A stretch of DNA of 64,000 nucleotides. It comes from Planobispora longispora (GTDB taxonomy: Bacteria; Actinomycetota; Actinomycetes; Streptosporangiales; Streptosporangiaceae). How positions within the stretch are numbered: the stretch's first letter is position 1; every line of letters starts with the position of its first letter. Both the position numbers and the translations under genes were made by a program. The notes beneath the pieces were generated by a model. It ran no database searches, was not told the origin of the DNA, and saw only the letters and a list, made by a program, of their open reading frames with translations. Below are positions 15,163 through 22,161 of this stretch, piece after piece. The stretch is taken from the NCBI RefSeq assembly GCF_016863135.1, contig NZ_BOOH01000047.1, positions 52,894-116,893 on the forward strand. The letters are read 5' to 3'.

Positions 15163-18054
15163 GTGGCTGCGCGGAGTACGGGTGAGGGCGGACGTCCGGA
15201 CGGGGATCGCCATCTGCTGGAGGACATCGCCAGGGCGACCCTGGGGCGGGCGGCGGGCCGGGCCGCGGACGTGGCGGACGCCGGCGCGGGAGGCCCCGTC
15301 CCTCCTGCCGGACGGCTCCTGCCCGGCTGGGAGATCCACCCCGGCACGCCGTGGACCTATGCGGCTCCGGCGGGTTCGGTGCGGCGCGCCCAGGGCTGGA
15401 AGCTCCACGTGTCGGCGACGCCGTTGTCGGCCCCCGTGGTGCTGGCACGGGTGGCGGAGGTGCTGGGCCGCCGCCGCTGCCCGTTCAAGTTCGCCGCCAC
15501 GCTCGGCGAGACGGGCGCCCTCCTGTCGCGTGAGCGGGATCGCGGATCCGTGGGCAAGTTCGTCACGGTCTACCCGCCCGACGACGAGACCGCCGTGGCG
15601 ATCGCCGAGGAACTGCACCGGGCCACCTCCGGCCTGCCCGGCCCGCCGATCCTGTCCGACCGCGCCTACCTGCCCGGCAGCCTGGTGCATTACCGCTTCG
15701 GGGTGTTCTCCGCCCCCGGCGAGCTGGACAACGACGGAACCTACACCTCGCGGCTGACCGCGCCCGACGGCACCAGGGTGACCGACGAGCGCAAGGCGTG
15801 GTACTCCCCTCCGGAGTGGGCGCGGTGCCCGTTCGAGTCCGGCCGGGCGCCGGCCCGGACCACCGTGCCGGAGGCGGTGTTGCTGGGCGGCCGGTTCGTG
15901 GTGCGCCAGGCCGTCCGGCACGGCGCCAAGGGAGGGGTCTTCCTGGCCGAGGACCGGGAGACCGGCGGTCAGGTGGTGGTCAAGCACGCCCGCCCGCACC
16001 TGGGCGCCGGCCTGCACGGGCGGGACGGGCGCGACCGGCTCCGCCACGAGGCGCGCATGCTCGACCTGTTCGCCCCGCTGGGCGTCACGGCGCGCAAGGT
16101 GGAGCTGTTCGAGCAGGACGACAGCCTCTTCCTCGCCCAGGAGCGCCTCTCCGGGAGCGTGCTCACCGAATGGGCCGGTAGGCGACGGTTCTCCCCGCCG
16201 GACCCGGATCGCCGCGCCGCGGTGGTGGGACTGGCCCGGCGGCTGGCCGCCCTGGTCGCCGTGGTGCACGGCCGGGGATACGTGCTGCGGGACCTGACGC
16301 CGAACAACGTCATCGTCACCGGCGACGACTGCCTGCTGATCGACCTGGAGACGGCCGCGGCGCCCGGCACGCCGGTGGTGAGGACGTTCACCCCCGGTTA
16401 CGCTCCGCCCGAACAGGTCCGGGGCGCCGAGTACGGCCCCGCCCCCGGCCCGGAGGCCGACCTGTTCGCGCTCGGGGCGACGGTGTTCTTCATGGCCACC
16501 GACTGCCAGCCGCTGCTGGCGGAGGACCGGCCCGCCGGGACGCGGTCGTGGGACGCGCGGCTGGGCACGCTGGTGAGCGTCGCCACCGCGGGCGATCCGG
16601 TGGCGACGGCGCTGGTCCCGCTCTTCCTCGGTCTGATGAGGCAGGAGCCGGAACGGCGCTGGGATCTGGAGCGGGCGCGGGCGTTCCTGGACGGCCTGGC
16701 CGCCGTACCGCTCCCGCCGGCGGCCCGCGCCGGGACTCCGGACGGCTACCGGCTGGGCACGGCCGAGCAGGATCGCCTGCTCGGCGACGGGCTCGCCCAC
16801 ATCCTGCGGACGATCTCCCCGGCCGCGGTCGCCGACCCGGAGGCGCGCGCCGCGCTGTGGCCCGTCAAGGGGGCGAACGGATACGGGGCGACCACCGATC
16901 CGTGCGCCGTGCAGTACGGAACGGCCGGAGTGCTCACCCTGCTCGCCTCGCTGGCGGGGCACGAGCCCGCCACGGCCTCCGCCCGGCCGGCGCGGACGGA
17001 ACCTCCGGGGCCGCACGCCGGGCTGCCGGCGGGGCTCAGGGACGCGGCGGGCTGGACGGCGCGCCGCCTCGCCGGTGAGCACCGGCCCTCCCCGGGGCTG
17101 TACTTCGGCCGCGCCGGGATCGCCTGGGGTCTCCACGAGGCCGGCCGCGCGCTCGGCGACGACGCTCTGCGCGCCGCCGGCGCCGGTCTCGCGCTGGACC
17201 TGCCGACGAACTGGCCGAACCCGGACGTGTGCCACGGCCTGGCCGGAACGGGGCTGGCCCTGCTGCACTTCTGGTACGCCACCGGTGACGCCCGTTTCCG
17301 CGAGCGGGCCGGAGAGTGCGCCGACGCGCTGCTGAAGGCCGCCCGGCGCACCCCCGGGACGGTGCTGTGGCCCATTCCGGAGGACTTCGACTCCGGGCTG
17401 GCGGGCGTGGTGCACTACGGCTTCGCCCACGGCGTCGCCGGGGTCGGCGCCTTCCTGCTGGCCGCGGGCGCCGCTCTGGGGCGCGAGGACTGCCTGGAGA
17501 CGGCCGTGGCGGCCGGGGAGACCCTGCTGGCCGCGGCCGACCGCCAGGGCGACGCCGTCTGGTGGCCGGGCGCCCCCGGCGGGGAGGACAGGCTCCCGCA
17601 CTGGTGCAGCGGTTCCTCGGGGGTGGGCACGTTCCTGATCCGCCTGTACGCGACCACCGGTGACCGGCGTCTCCTGGACGCCGCCAGGGGCGCCGCGGTC
17701 GCCGTGCACGCGCACCGCCTGAGCTCGGGGACGGCGGCCTGCCACGGGCTCGCCGGAGACGGGCAGTTCCTCCTCGACATGGCCGGCGTCCTGGGCGAGC
17801 CGGTCTACCACGAGCTGGCCGAGGAACTGGCCGGGTGCCTGTGGGCGCGCGCCGTCGTCCGCGACGGGTTGCTGGTGGTCCCGGACGAGAGCACGACCGA
17901 GGTGACCGTCGGCTGGAACACCGGCCTGGCCGGTGTGCTGGACTTCCTGCACCGGCTGCGCCACGGCGGGCCGCGCCCCTGGATGGCCGACCCGCCCGGT
18001 GACGGCCCGCCGGACCCGGCGGCCGCCGGCGCGGCGCGGCGGGCGCGGACGTGA
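15163..18054 (+). CDS. lanL: Lyase-kinase-cyclase lanthionine synthetase, class IV (LanL)-like
   Basis: 963 residues in three domains. About 40-200 is the phosphothreonine/serine lyase (GWKLHVSA at 78-85, with Lys80 and His82). About 240-510 is a Ser/Thr kinase: VVVKHARP with Lys274, RDLTPNNVIV with Asp377 and Asn382, and IDLETA with Asp394. About 540-960 is a LanC cyclase with CHGLAGTG, then HWCSGSSG (Cys815) and CHGLAGDG (Cys860-His861), the zinc-ligand set. Class III LanKC cyclases lack these ligands; class IV LanL keep them, so class IV is the better call. It should phosphorylate, eliminate and cyclise Ser/Thr and Cys in the neighbouring precursor. GTG at 15163 follows GGAGAG. The stop overlaps the protease start. 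Confidence 0.88.
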   Translation: MAARSTGEGGRPDGDRHLLEDIARATLGRAAGRAADVADAGAGGPVPPAGRLLPGWEIHPGTPWTYAAPAGSVRRAQGWKLHVSATPLSAPVVLARVAEVLGRRRCPFKFAATLGETGALLSRERDRGSVGKFVTVYPPDDETAVAIAEELHRATSGLPGPPILSDRAYLPGSLVHYRFGVFSAPGELDNDGTYTSRLTAPDGTRVTDERKAWYSPPEWARCPFESGRAPARTTVPEAVLLGGRFVVRQAVRHGAKGGVFLAEDRETGGQVVVKHARPHLGAGLHGRDGRDRLRHEARMLDLFAPLGVTARKVELFEQDDSLFLAQERLSGSVLTEWAGRRRFSPPDPDRRAAVVGLARRLAALVAVVHGRGYVLRDLTPNNVIVTGDDCLLIDLETAAAPGTPVVRTFTPGYAPPEQVRGAEYGPAPGPEADLFALGATVFFMATDCQPLLAEDRPAGTRSWDARLGTLVSVATAGDPVATALVPLFLGLMRQEPERRWDLERARAFLDGLAAVPLPPAARAGTPDGYRLGTAEQDRLLGDGLAHILRTISPAAVADPEARAALWPVKGANGYGATTDPCAVQYGTAGVLTLLASLAGHEPATASARPARTEPPGPHAGLPAGLRDAAGWTARRLAGEHRPSPGLYFGRAGIAWGLHEAGRALGDDALRAAGAGLALDLPTNWPNPDVCHGLAGTGLALLHFWYATGDARFRERAGECADALLKAARRTPGTVLWPIPEDFDSGLAGVVHYGFAHGVAGVGAFLLAAGAALGREDCLETAVAAGETLLAAADRQGDAVWWPGAPGGEDRLPHWCSGSSGVGTFLIRLYATTGDRRLLDAARGAAVAVHAHRLSSGTAACHGLAGDGQFLLDMAGVLGEPVYHELAEELAGCLWARAVVRDGLLVVPDESTTEVTVGWNTGLAGVLDFLHRLRHGGPRPWMADPPGDGPPDPAAAGAARRART

Positions 18055-19880
18055 CGGACCAGGTCGTCGCCGGGACCGGACGAGGGGTCCTCCAGGACGT
18101 CCGGCGGAGCGGCTTCTGCTTCTCCGGGGGCGGGCGGTACGCCGCCTGCCTGGCGCGCCGCGGCCACCGCCTGGCGCCGGAGCTGTGGGACCTCACGGGG
18201 GACGGCCCGCGCGCCCGGACCCTGCGCGGCTCCGGCGGAGAGAACCCGCAGACCGCGCTCGTCGCCACCGACGACGGCCGCGTGCTGCTGTGCCGTCCGG
18301 ACGGCGGTGCGCACCGTCTCCTGCTCGCCGTCCCCTCCCGGGACGGCGACGCCCCGGCCGAGGAGCGCCTGCTGGCCACCGTCGGCGGTCCCGCCCTCAG
18401 GCTCATCGCCGGCCCGGCGCCCGGAACCGCCGCCCTGGCCTTCGAGGCCGGCGCGGACCGGACGACCACGGTCTGGCGGCTGTCCGGCCGGGACGAGCCG
18501 CCCGAGCGGATCGCCGAGCTCCCCGTCCTGGTCAACGGAGGGATCTGGCTCGACGGGACCGGCGACCGCCTCGCGCTGGCCTCCGGCCGGGCCGGGACGG
18601 GGGGCACCGTGGTGCTGAACCTCTCACGCGGCGTCCTGACCCCTCTGGACGGCCTGGCCGGTGACGAGCACCTGCTGCTGGCGGCCCCCCGCCCCGGGGT
18701 GCTGCTCACCGCCGCACGCCGCGACGGCGCCTACCGGCTGGGCGTCCGGCGCCGCGGCGACGAGGGGCCCACCGCCTTCCCCGACCGGCTGAACGCGATC
18801 GAGGGCGGCGTGACCCCGCTGGCCCTGGACCCCGCCGGACGGCGCCTGGCGCTGGCGGTCACCCGCGGCGCCCGCTCCCACCTGCTCCTGCACGACCTGG
18901 TGGAGGACGCCTGCCGGGAGGTCGGCCTCCCGGCGGGCGTGCTGTACCGCAGGGCCCACTGGGGTGACGCCGGGCTCCACCTGGTCCACAGCACGCCCGA
19001 CCACCCGCCCGGCCCGATCACCGTGCTCCGGCCGTCCCGGTCGCGTGCCGCCCGGCGCCTCTCCCGTCCGCGGCCGGCGCGGCCCCCCGTGCGCGCCTAC
19101 GACGGTCCGGCGGGAGACATCGAGGCCGTCGTGTACGGCGACCCCGACACCGCCCGCCGGGTGGTGCTCGCGCTGCACGGCGGCCCCGAGTCCTCCTGGC
19201 GGCTCGGCTTCGACCCGCTGTTCCGGCGCCTGGCCGCCGCGGGGATCGCCGTGGTCGCGCCCAACCAGCGGGGCAGCACCGGATACGGCGCGGCGCACCG
19301 CGACGCCGTCCGCGGCGCCTGGGGCGGACCCGACCTGGACGACGTCCTGCATCTGGGCCGCGCCCTGTCCGCCGCGCGCGGGCCGTCCCTCGAACGGCCG
19401 ATGCTGTACGGCCCCAGCTACGGCGCCTACCTGGCGTTGCTGGCCGCCGCCGCCCGGCCCGGCCTGTGGGCGCGCGCCGCGGTCGTCGCCCCGTTCCTGT
19501 CCGGGCGGCGCCTGCACGACGACGGGCCGCCCGAGGTGCGCAACCTGATCGACCGGCTCGGCGGCCGGGAGGAGATCGACGACGACCTCGGCCCCCGCGA
19601 CCTGTTGCGGCTGGCCGGCCGGATGCGGCTGCCCCTGCTCATCGTCCACGGTGACCGGGATCCGGTCATCCCGGTCTCCCACTCCCGGCGCCTGCGCGAC
19701 CGGCTGCGCGAGAGCGGGCACCGCGACGGCGCCGGCCTGACCTACCTGGAGGTCGCCGGCGCTGGCCACGATCCGCTGTCCGAGGCCGGCGGGCACCTCG
19801 TCCTCGACCGCGTCGTCGGCTTCCTCAGCGAGGGAGCGGACCGCCGTCGGCCGCCGTGCGATCGGCACGGCCCTCCGTAG
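18051..19880 (+). CDS. S9-family (prolyl-oligopeptidase-like) serine peptidase, candidate leader protease
   Basis: 609 residues: an N-terminal beta-propeller-like half and a C-terminal alpha/beta-hydrolase domain. The catalytic triad is readable: Ser456 in GPSYGAYLAL, Asp537 in HGDRDPVIP, His573 in GAGHDPLS; the oxyanion segment HGGPESSWRLGFDPLF and APNQRGSTGYG are typical S9C. There is no signal peptide, so it acts in the cytoplasm. The GTG overlaps the synthetase stop (GTGA), so they are coupled. Prolyl oligopeptidases are known leader proteases in some class III lanthipeptide clusters; the precursor here has a single proline, which fits. Cleavage after that proline is inference. Confidence 0.85.
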   Translation: MTDQVVAGTGRGVLQDVRRSGFCFSGGGRYAACLARRGHRLAPELWDLTGDGPRARTLRGSGGENPQTALVATDDGRVLLCRPDGGAHRLLLAVPSRDGDAPAEERLLATVGGPALRLIAGPAPGTAALAFEAGADRTTTVWRLSGRDEPPERIAELPVLVNGGIWLDGTGDRLALASGRAGTGGTVVLNLSRGVLTPLDGLAGDEHLLLAAPRPGVLLTAARRDGAYRLGVRRRGDEGPTAFPDRLNAIEGGVTPLALDPAGRRLALAVTRGARSHLLLHDLVEDACREVGLPAGVLYRRAHWGDAGLHLVHSTPDHPPGPITVLRPSRSRAARRLSRPRPARPPVRAYDGPAGDIEAVVYGDPDTARRVVLALHGGPESSWRLGFDPLFRRLAAAGIAVVAPNQRGSTGYGAAHRDAVRGAWGGPDLDDVLHLGRALSAARGPSLERPMLYGPSYGAYLALLAAAARPGLWARAAVVAPFLSGRRLHDDGPPEVRNLIDRLGGREEIDDDLGPRDLLRLAGRMRLPLLIVHGDRDPVIPVSHSRRLRDRLRESGHRDGAGLTYLEVAGAGHDPLSEAGGHLVLDRVVGFLSEGADRRRPPCDRHGPP

Positions 19881-20015
19881 ACCTCCGGCGAGCCCGGGCG
19901 GACACCCGCCGGGGCCTCGTCGGTGGCCGGTCACGTCCCTGCCCGGACGTGACCGGCGGTCACCCCGGACGGGGTGACGCCCCCGAAAGAAACCGGCAAG
20001 AAGAAAGGAACCGCG
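19881..20015. promoter_or_regulatory. Two tandem palindromes upstream of precursor gene
   Basis: The gap holds two strong inverted repeats. First, a 12-bp perfect stem CCGGTCACGTCC / GGACGTGACCGG (19927-19938 and 19945-19956, 6-nt loop). Second, GTCACCCCGGACGGGGTGAC (19959-19978), two perfect 9-bp arms with a GA centre. Both contain GGTCAC/GTGACC-like ends. They could be a terminator for the protease gene plus an operator for the precursor gene, or a processing signal. AAAGGAA precedes the precursor ATG. Confidence 0.6.
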
Positions 20016-20150
20016 ATGGAACTCGACATCAACGCCCTGGAGATGCTCCCCGCGATCGAGGAGACCCAGCTCCGCGACTGCAACTCCACCTGCGAGGTCA
20101 ACATCCGTACCTGCTTCAACAGCTGCAACGGCTCCGGGTACACGTACTGA
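20016..20150 (+). CDS. lanA: Lanthipeptide precursor (ALxxL-type leader, twin C-x3-C core)
   Basis: 44 residues. Leader: MELDINALEMLPAIEETQLR; the segment LDINALEML resembles the LxLQxLE/ALQxL helix that class III and IV synthetases bind. Core: DCNSTCEVNIRTCFNSC then NGSGYTY, with Cys at 22, 26, 33, 37 and possible dehydration sites Ser24, Thr25, Thr32, Ser36, Ser40, Thr43. Cysteines form two C-x3-C pairs (CNSTC and CFNSC). The only proline is Pro12. AAAGGAA lies about 8 nt before the ATG. It sits between protease and exporter genes, the usual place. It does not contain the S-x2-S-xn-C labionin motif. Ring pattern cannot be deduced. Confidence 0.85.
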   Translation: MELDINALEMLPAIEETQLRDCNSTCEVNIRTCFNSCNGSGYTY

Positions 20151-20173
20151 TCCCCGCAGTTCCCGCCCGAGGA

Positions 20174-20206
20174 CCGCGGGTGAGCGCCGGCGGGCGTTCA
20201 CCGCGG
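20174..20206 (+). terminator. GC-rich hairpin just after precursor gene
   Basis: CCGCGG-g-TGAGCGCC (20174-20188) pairs with GGCGTTCACCGCGG (20193-20206): 14 bp with one bulged G and one G-T pair, 4-nt loop. It begins 23 bp after the precursor stop. It lacks a T-tract, as usual for actinobacterial terminators. It may lower read-through or protect the short precursor message. Confidence 0.6.
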
Positions 20207-20232
20207 CGTGACGGGCCGGGCTCCCGATAGAC

Positions 20233-20266
20233 CTTCCGGCGGGGCGGGTTCCCGCCCCGCCGGAAG
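20233..20266 (+). terminator. Perfect 16-bp hairpin between precursor and ABC genes
   Basis: CTTCCGGCGGGGCGGG (20233-20248), loop TT, CCCGCCCCGCCGGAAG (20251-20266): a perfect 16-bp stem, the strongest hairpin in the cluster. It lies 83 bp after the precursor stop and 46 bp before the first ABC gene. As an intrinsic (I-shaped) terminator or attenuator it would let the precursor be made in large excess over the exporters. Confidence 0.75.
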
Positions 20267-20312
20267 CGCGGGGCCGCCGTCCCGACGGATCCACCACACA
20301 GAGAGGGAGACG

Positions 20313-22082
20313 ATGCCAGACCCCGTGCCGGACCCGTCGCGCGAGCGGGAGACGCGGAAACACGGTGACCGCCTGCTCGTCTCCCTCGCGCGCGGTCCCC
20401 GGGCGCCGCTGGCGGTGGTCGCCGCGGCCTCCCTCGCCTCCTCCGCCGCCGTGCTGGTCCTGCCCGCCGTCCTGGCCTCCGCGGTGGACGAGGCCCTGAC
20501 CGGCCGCGAACCGCGGACCGCCACGGTGTGCCTGATCCTGGTGCTGGCCCTCACGGCGTGCGCCGAGATCGCCGGCATGCTGGCCGGGGCCGCCGCCACC
20601 GCCTCCGCCACGTCGTCCCTGCGGGTGCGACTCACCGCCCACCTGCTCTCGCTCGACATCGCCGAGACCCGCCGGTCGCCGACCGGTGAGCTGGTCAACC
20701 GGCTGGTGGGCAACACCGCGACCGCCGGACGGGTTCCGGTGACGCTGGTGGGCATCGCGACCGGACTGGTCACCTCCGTCGGCGGCGTCGTCGCCCTGTT
20801 CGTGATCGACTGGCGGGTGGGGCTCACCTTCGTGGCCGGCGCGCCCGCCGCGGTCGCCCTCATCCGCGTGTTCGTCGAGCGGGTCTCGGACCTGTACGAC
20901 GACTACCAGGGGGCGCAGGGCCGGTTGGCCGCCCGCCTGACCGACGCCCTGGCCGGCATCCGCACGGTGCGGGCCTCGGGCAGCGCCGACCGGGAGATCA
21001 CCCGGATCCTCGCCCCGCTGCCGGAGCTCTCCGGATCCGGGCACGCCCTGTGGCGGGCGCAGGCCCGCAGCGTGTGGAAGATCGCCCTGCTGCTGCCGCT
21101 CATCGAGGTGGCGGTGCTCGGGGCGGCCGGGCTGGGCGTCGCCGACGGCCGCCTGGAGCCGGGGCAGCTGCTGGCCGCGGCCGGATACACCGCGCTGGGC
21201 CTGTCCTTCGTCGACCAGACCGACGCGCTGATGGCCCTGGCGCACTCCCGCTCGGCGGCCCGGCGGATCTGCGAGGTGCTCGGCCTGCCCGTTCCCTCCG
21301 CCGGCACCCGCCCGCCGCCCGAGGGTCCCGGCGCGCTCTCGTTCCGCGGTGTCACGGTGGTGCGGGAGAACACCGCGCCGGTGGAGGACGTGGATCTGGA
21401 GGTCCCCGCCGGGTCGCTGACCGCCGTCGTGGGGCGCTCCGGCGCAGGCAAGAGCACACTGGCCCTGCTGGCCGGACGGCTGACGGATCCCGACCGGGGC
21501 GAGGTGCTGCTCGACGGACGCCCGCTGCGGGAGATCGACCCGGACGCGCTGCGCGCCGCCGTCGCCTACGCCTTCGAACGTCCGGTGCTGCTCGGCGGCG
21601 ATCTGGCCGAGGCCGTCTCCTACGGCCTGCCCGCGGTCGACCGGGAGGCCGTCCGGGAGGCGGCACGCGCCGCGCACGTCGACGACGTGATCGGCCGCCT
21701 CCCGGAGGGGTACGGCACCCCGGCCGACGCCGCCCCGCTGTCCGGCGGTGAACTCCAGCGGCTGGGGCTGGCCCGCGCGCTGGTCCGGCGGGCGCGCCTG
21801 ACCGTCCTCGACGACGCCACCTCCGGCCTCGACACCGCCACGGAGGCCCAGGTGACCCGCACTCTGCTGGAGGGGATGCGCGGGCGCACCCGGCTGGTCG
21901 TAGCCCACCGGGTCGCCACCGCCGCCCGCGCCGACCTGGTGGTCTGGATGGAGGACGGGCGGATACGGGCCCGCGGCACTCATCGCGGGCTCTGGCGGGA
22001 CCCGGACTACCGGGCCCTGTTCGCCGCCGCAGGCGAAGCGTCCCCGCAGGATCAGGAGGACCCGTGCCCGGCCCGTCCGTGA
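20313..22082 (+). CDS. ABC exporter half-transporter (TMD-NBD), degenerate ATP site
   Basis: 589 residues. Residues about 30-310 hold six predicted membrane helices; the rest is the ATPase: Walker A GRSGAGKST, signature LSGGELQ, Walker B VLDDATSGLD. The catalytic Glu after Walker B is Asp, and the usual Q-loop Gln is replaced (AYAFERPVLL), so this ATP site is probably degenerate. There is no C39 protease domain, so leader removal must come from elsewhere. GAGAGGGAGA precedes the ATG. The following gene is a second half-transporter with normal catalytic residues, so the two likely form a heterodimer exporting the mature lanthipeptide or giving self-protection. Confidence 0.88.
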   Translation: MPDPVPDPSRERETRKHGDRLLVSLARGPRAPLAVVAAASLASSAAVLVLPAVLASAVDEALTGREPRTATVCLILVLALTACAEIAGMLAGAAATASATSSLRVRLTAHLLSLDIAETRRSPTGELVNRLVGNTATAGRVPVTLVGIATGLVTSVGGVVALFVIDWRVGLTFVAGAPAAVALIRVFVERVSDLYDDYQGAQGRLAARLTDALAGIRTVRASGSADREITRILAPLPELSGSGHALWRAQARSVWKIALLLPLIEVAVLGAAGLGVADGRLEPGQLLAAAGYTALGLSFVDQTDALMALAHSRSAARRICEVLGLPVPSAGTRPPPEGPGALSFRGVTVVRENTAPVEDVDLEVPAGSLTAVVGRSGAGKSTLALLAGRLTDPDRGEVLLDGRPLREIDPDALRAAVAYAFERPVLLGGDLAEAVSYGLPAVDREAVREAARAAHVDDVIGRLPEGYGTPADAAPLSGGELQRLGLARALVRRARLTVLDDATSGLDTATEAQVTRTLLEGMRGRTRLVVAHRVATAARADLVVWMEDGRIRARGTHRGLWRDPDYRALFAAAGEASPQDQEDPCPARP

Positions 22083-22161
22083 GACTCCCCTTCGCCATCA
22101 CAGGCGAAGCGTCCCCGCAGGATCAGGAGGACCCGTGCCCGGCCCGTTCATGAGGCTCCCC
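22020..22161. repeat. 71-bp imperfect tandem duplication at ABC gene junction
   Basis: 22020-22090 and 22091-22161 match at 65 of 71 positions, including a 47-bp identical block with AGGAGGA and the GTG start. Copy 1 covers the end and stop of the first ABC gene; copy 2 gives the working start of the second. The GTG in copy 1 (22064) now opens a 29-codon mini-frame ending at TGA 22151-22153, which overlaps an in-frame ATG (22150) of the second ABC gene. The duplication is old enough to have six substitutions. Confidence 0.9.

Noticed and set aside
15163..18054. Calling the synthetase class III (LanKC)
   Set aside because: Kinase and lyase motifs fit class III and IV alike, but the LanC part has Cys815 and Cys860-His861 zinc motifs, which class III enzymes lack.
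20016..20150. Labionin-type product from the precursor
   Set aside because: No S-x2-S-x(2-5)-C arrangement exists in the core.
18624..21983. 1119-codon minus-strand open frame across the protease, precursor and ABC genes
   Set aside because: It crosses several real genes and hairpins and shows no domain; shadow of GC-rich codon bias.
22064..22153. A real 29-residue peptide gene between the ABC genes
   Set aside because: The frame arises from a tandem duplication of the next gene start and of the end of the previous gene; its sequence has no independent character. Kept only as a possible coupling element.
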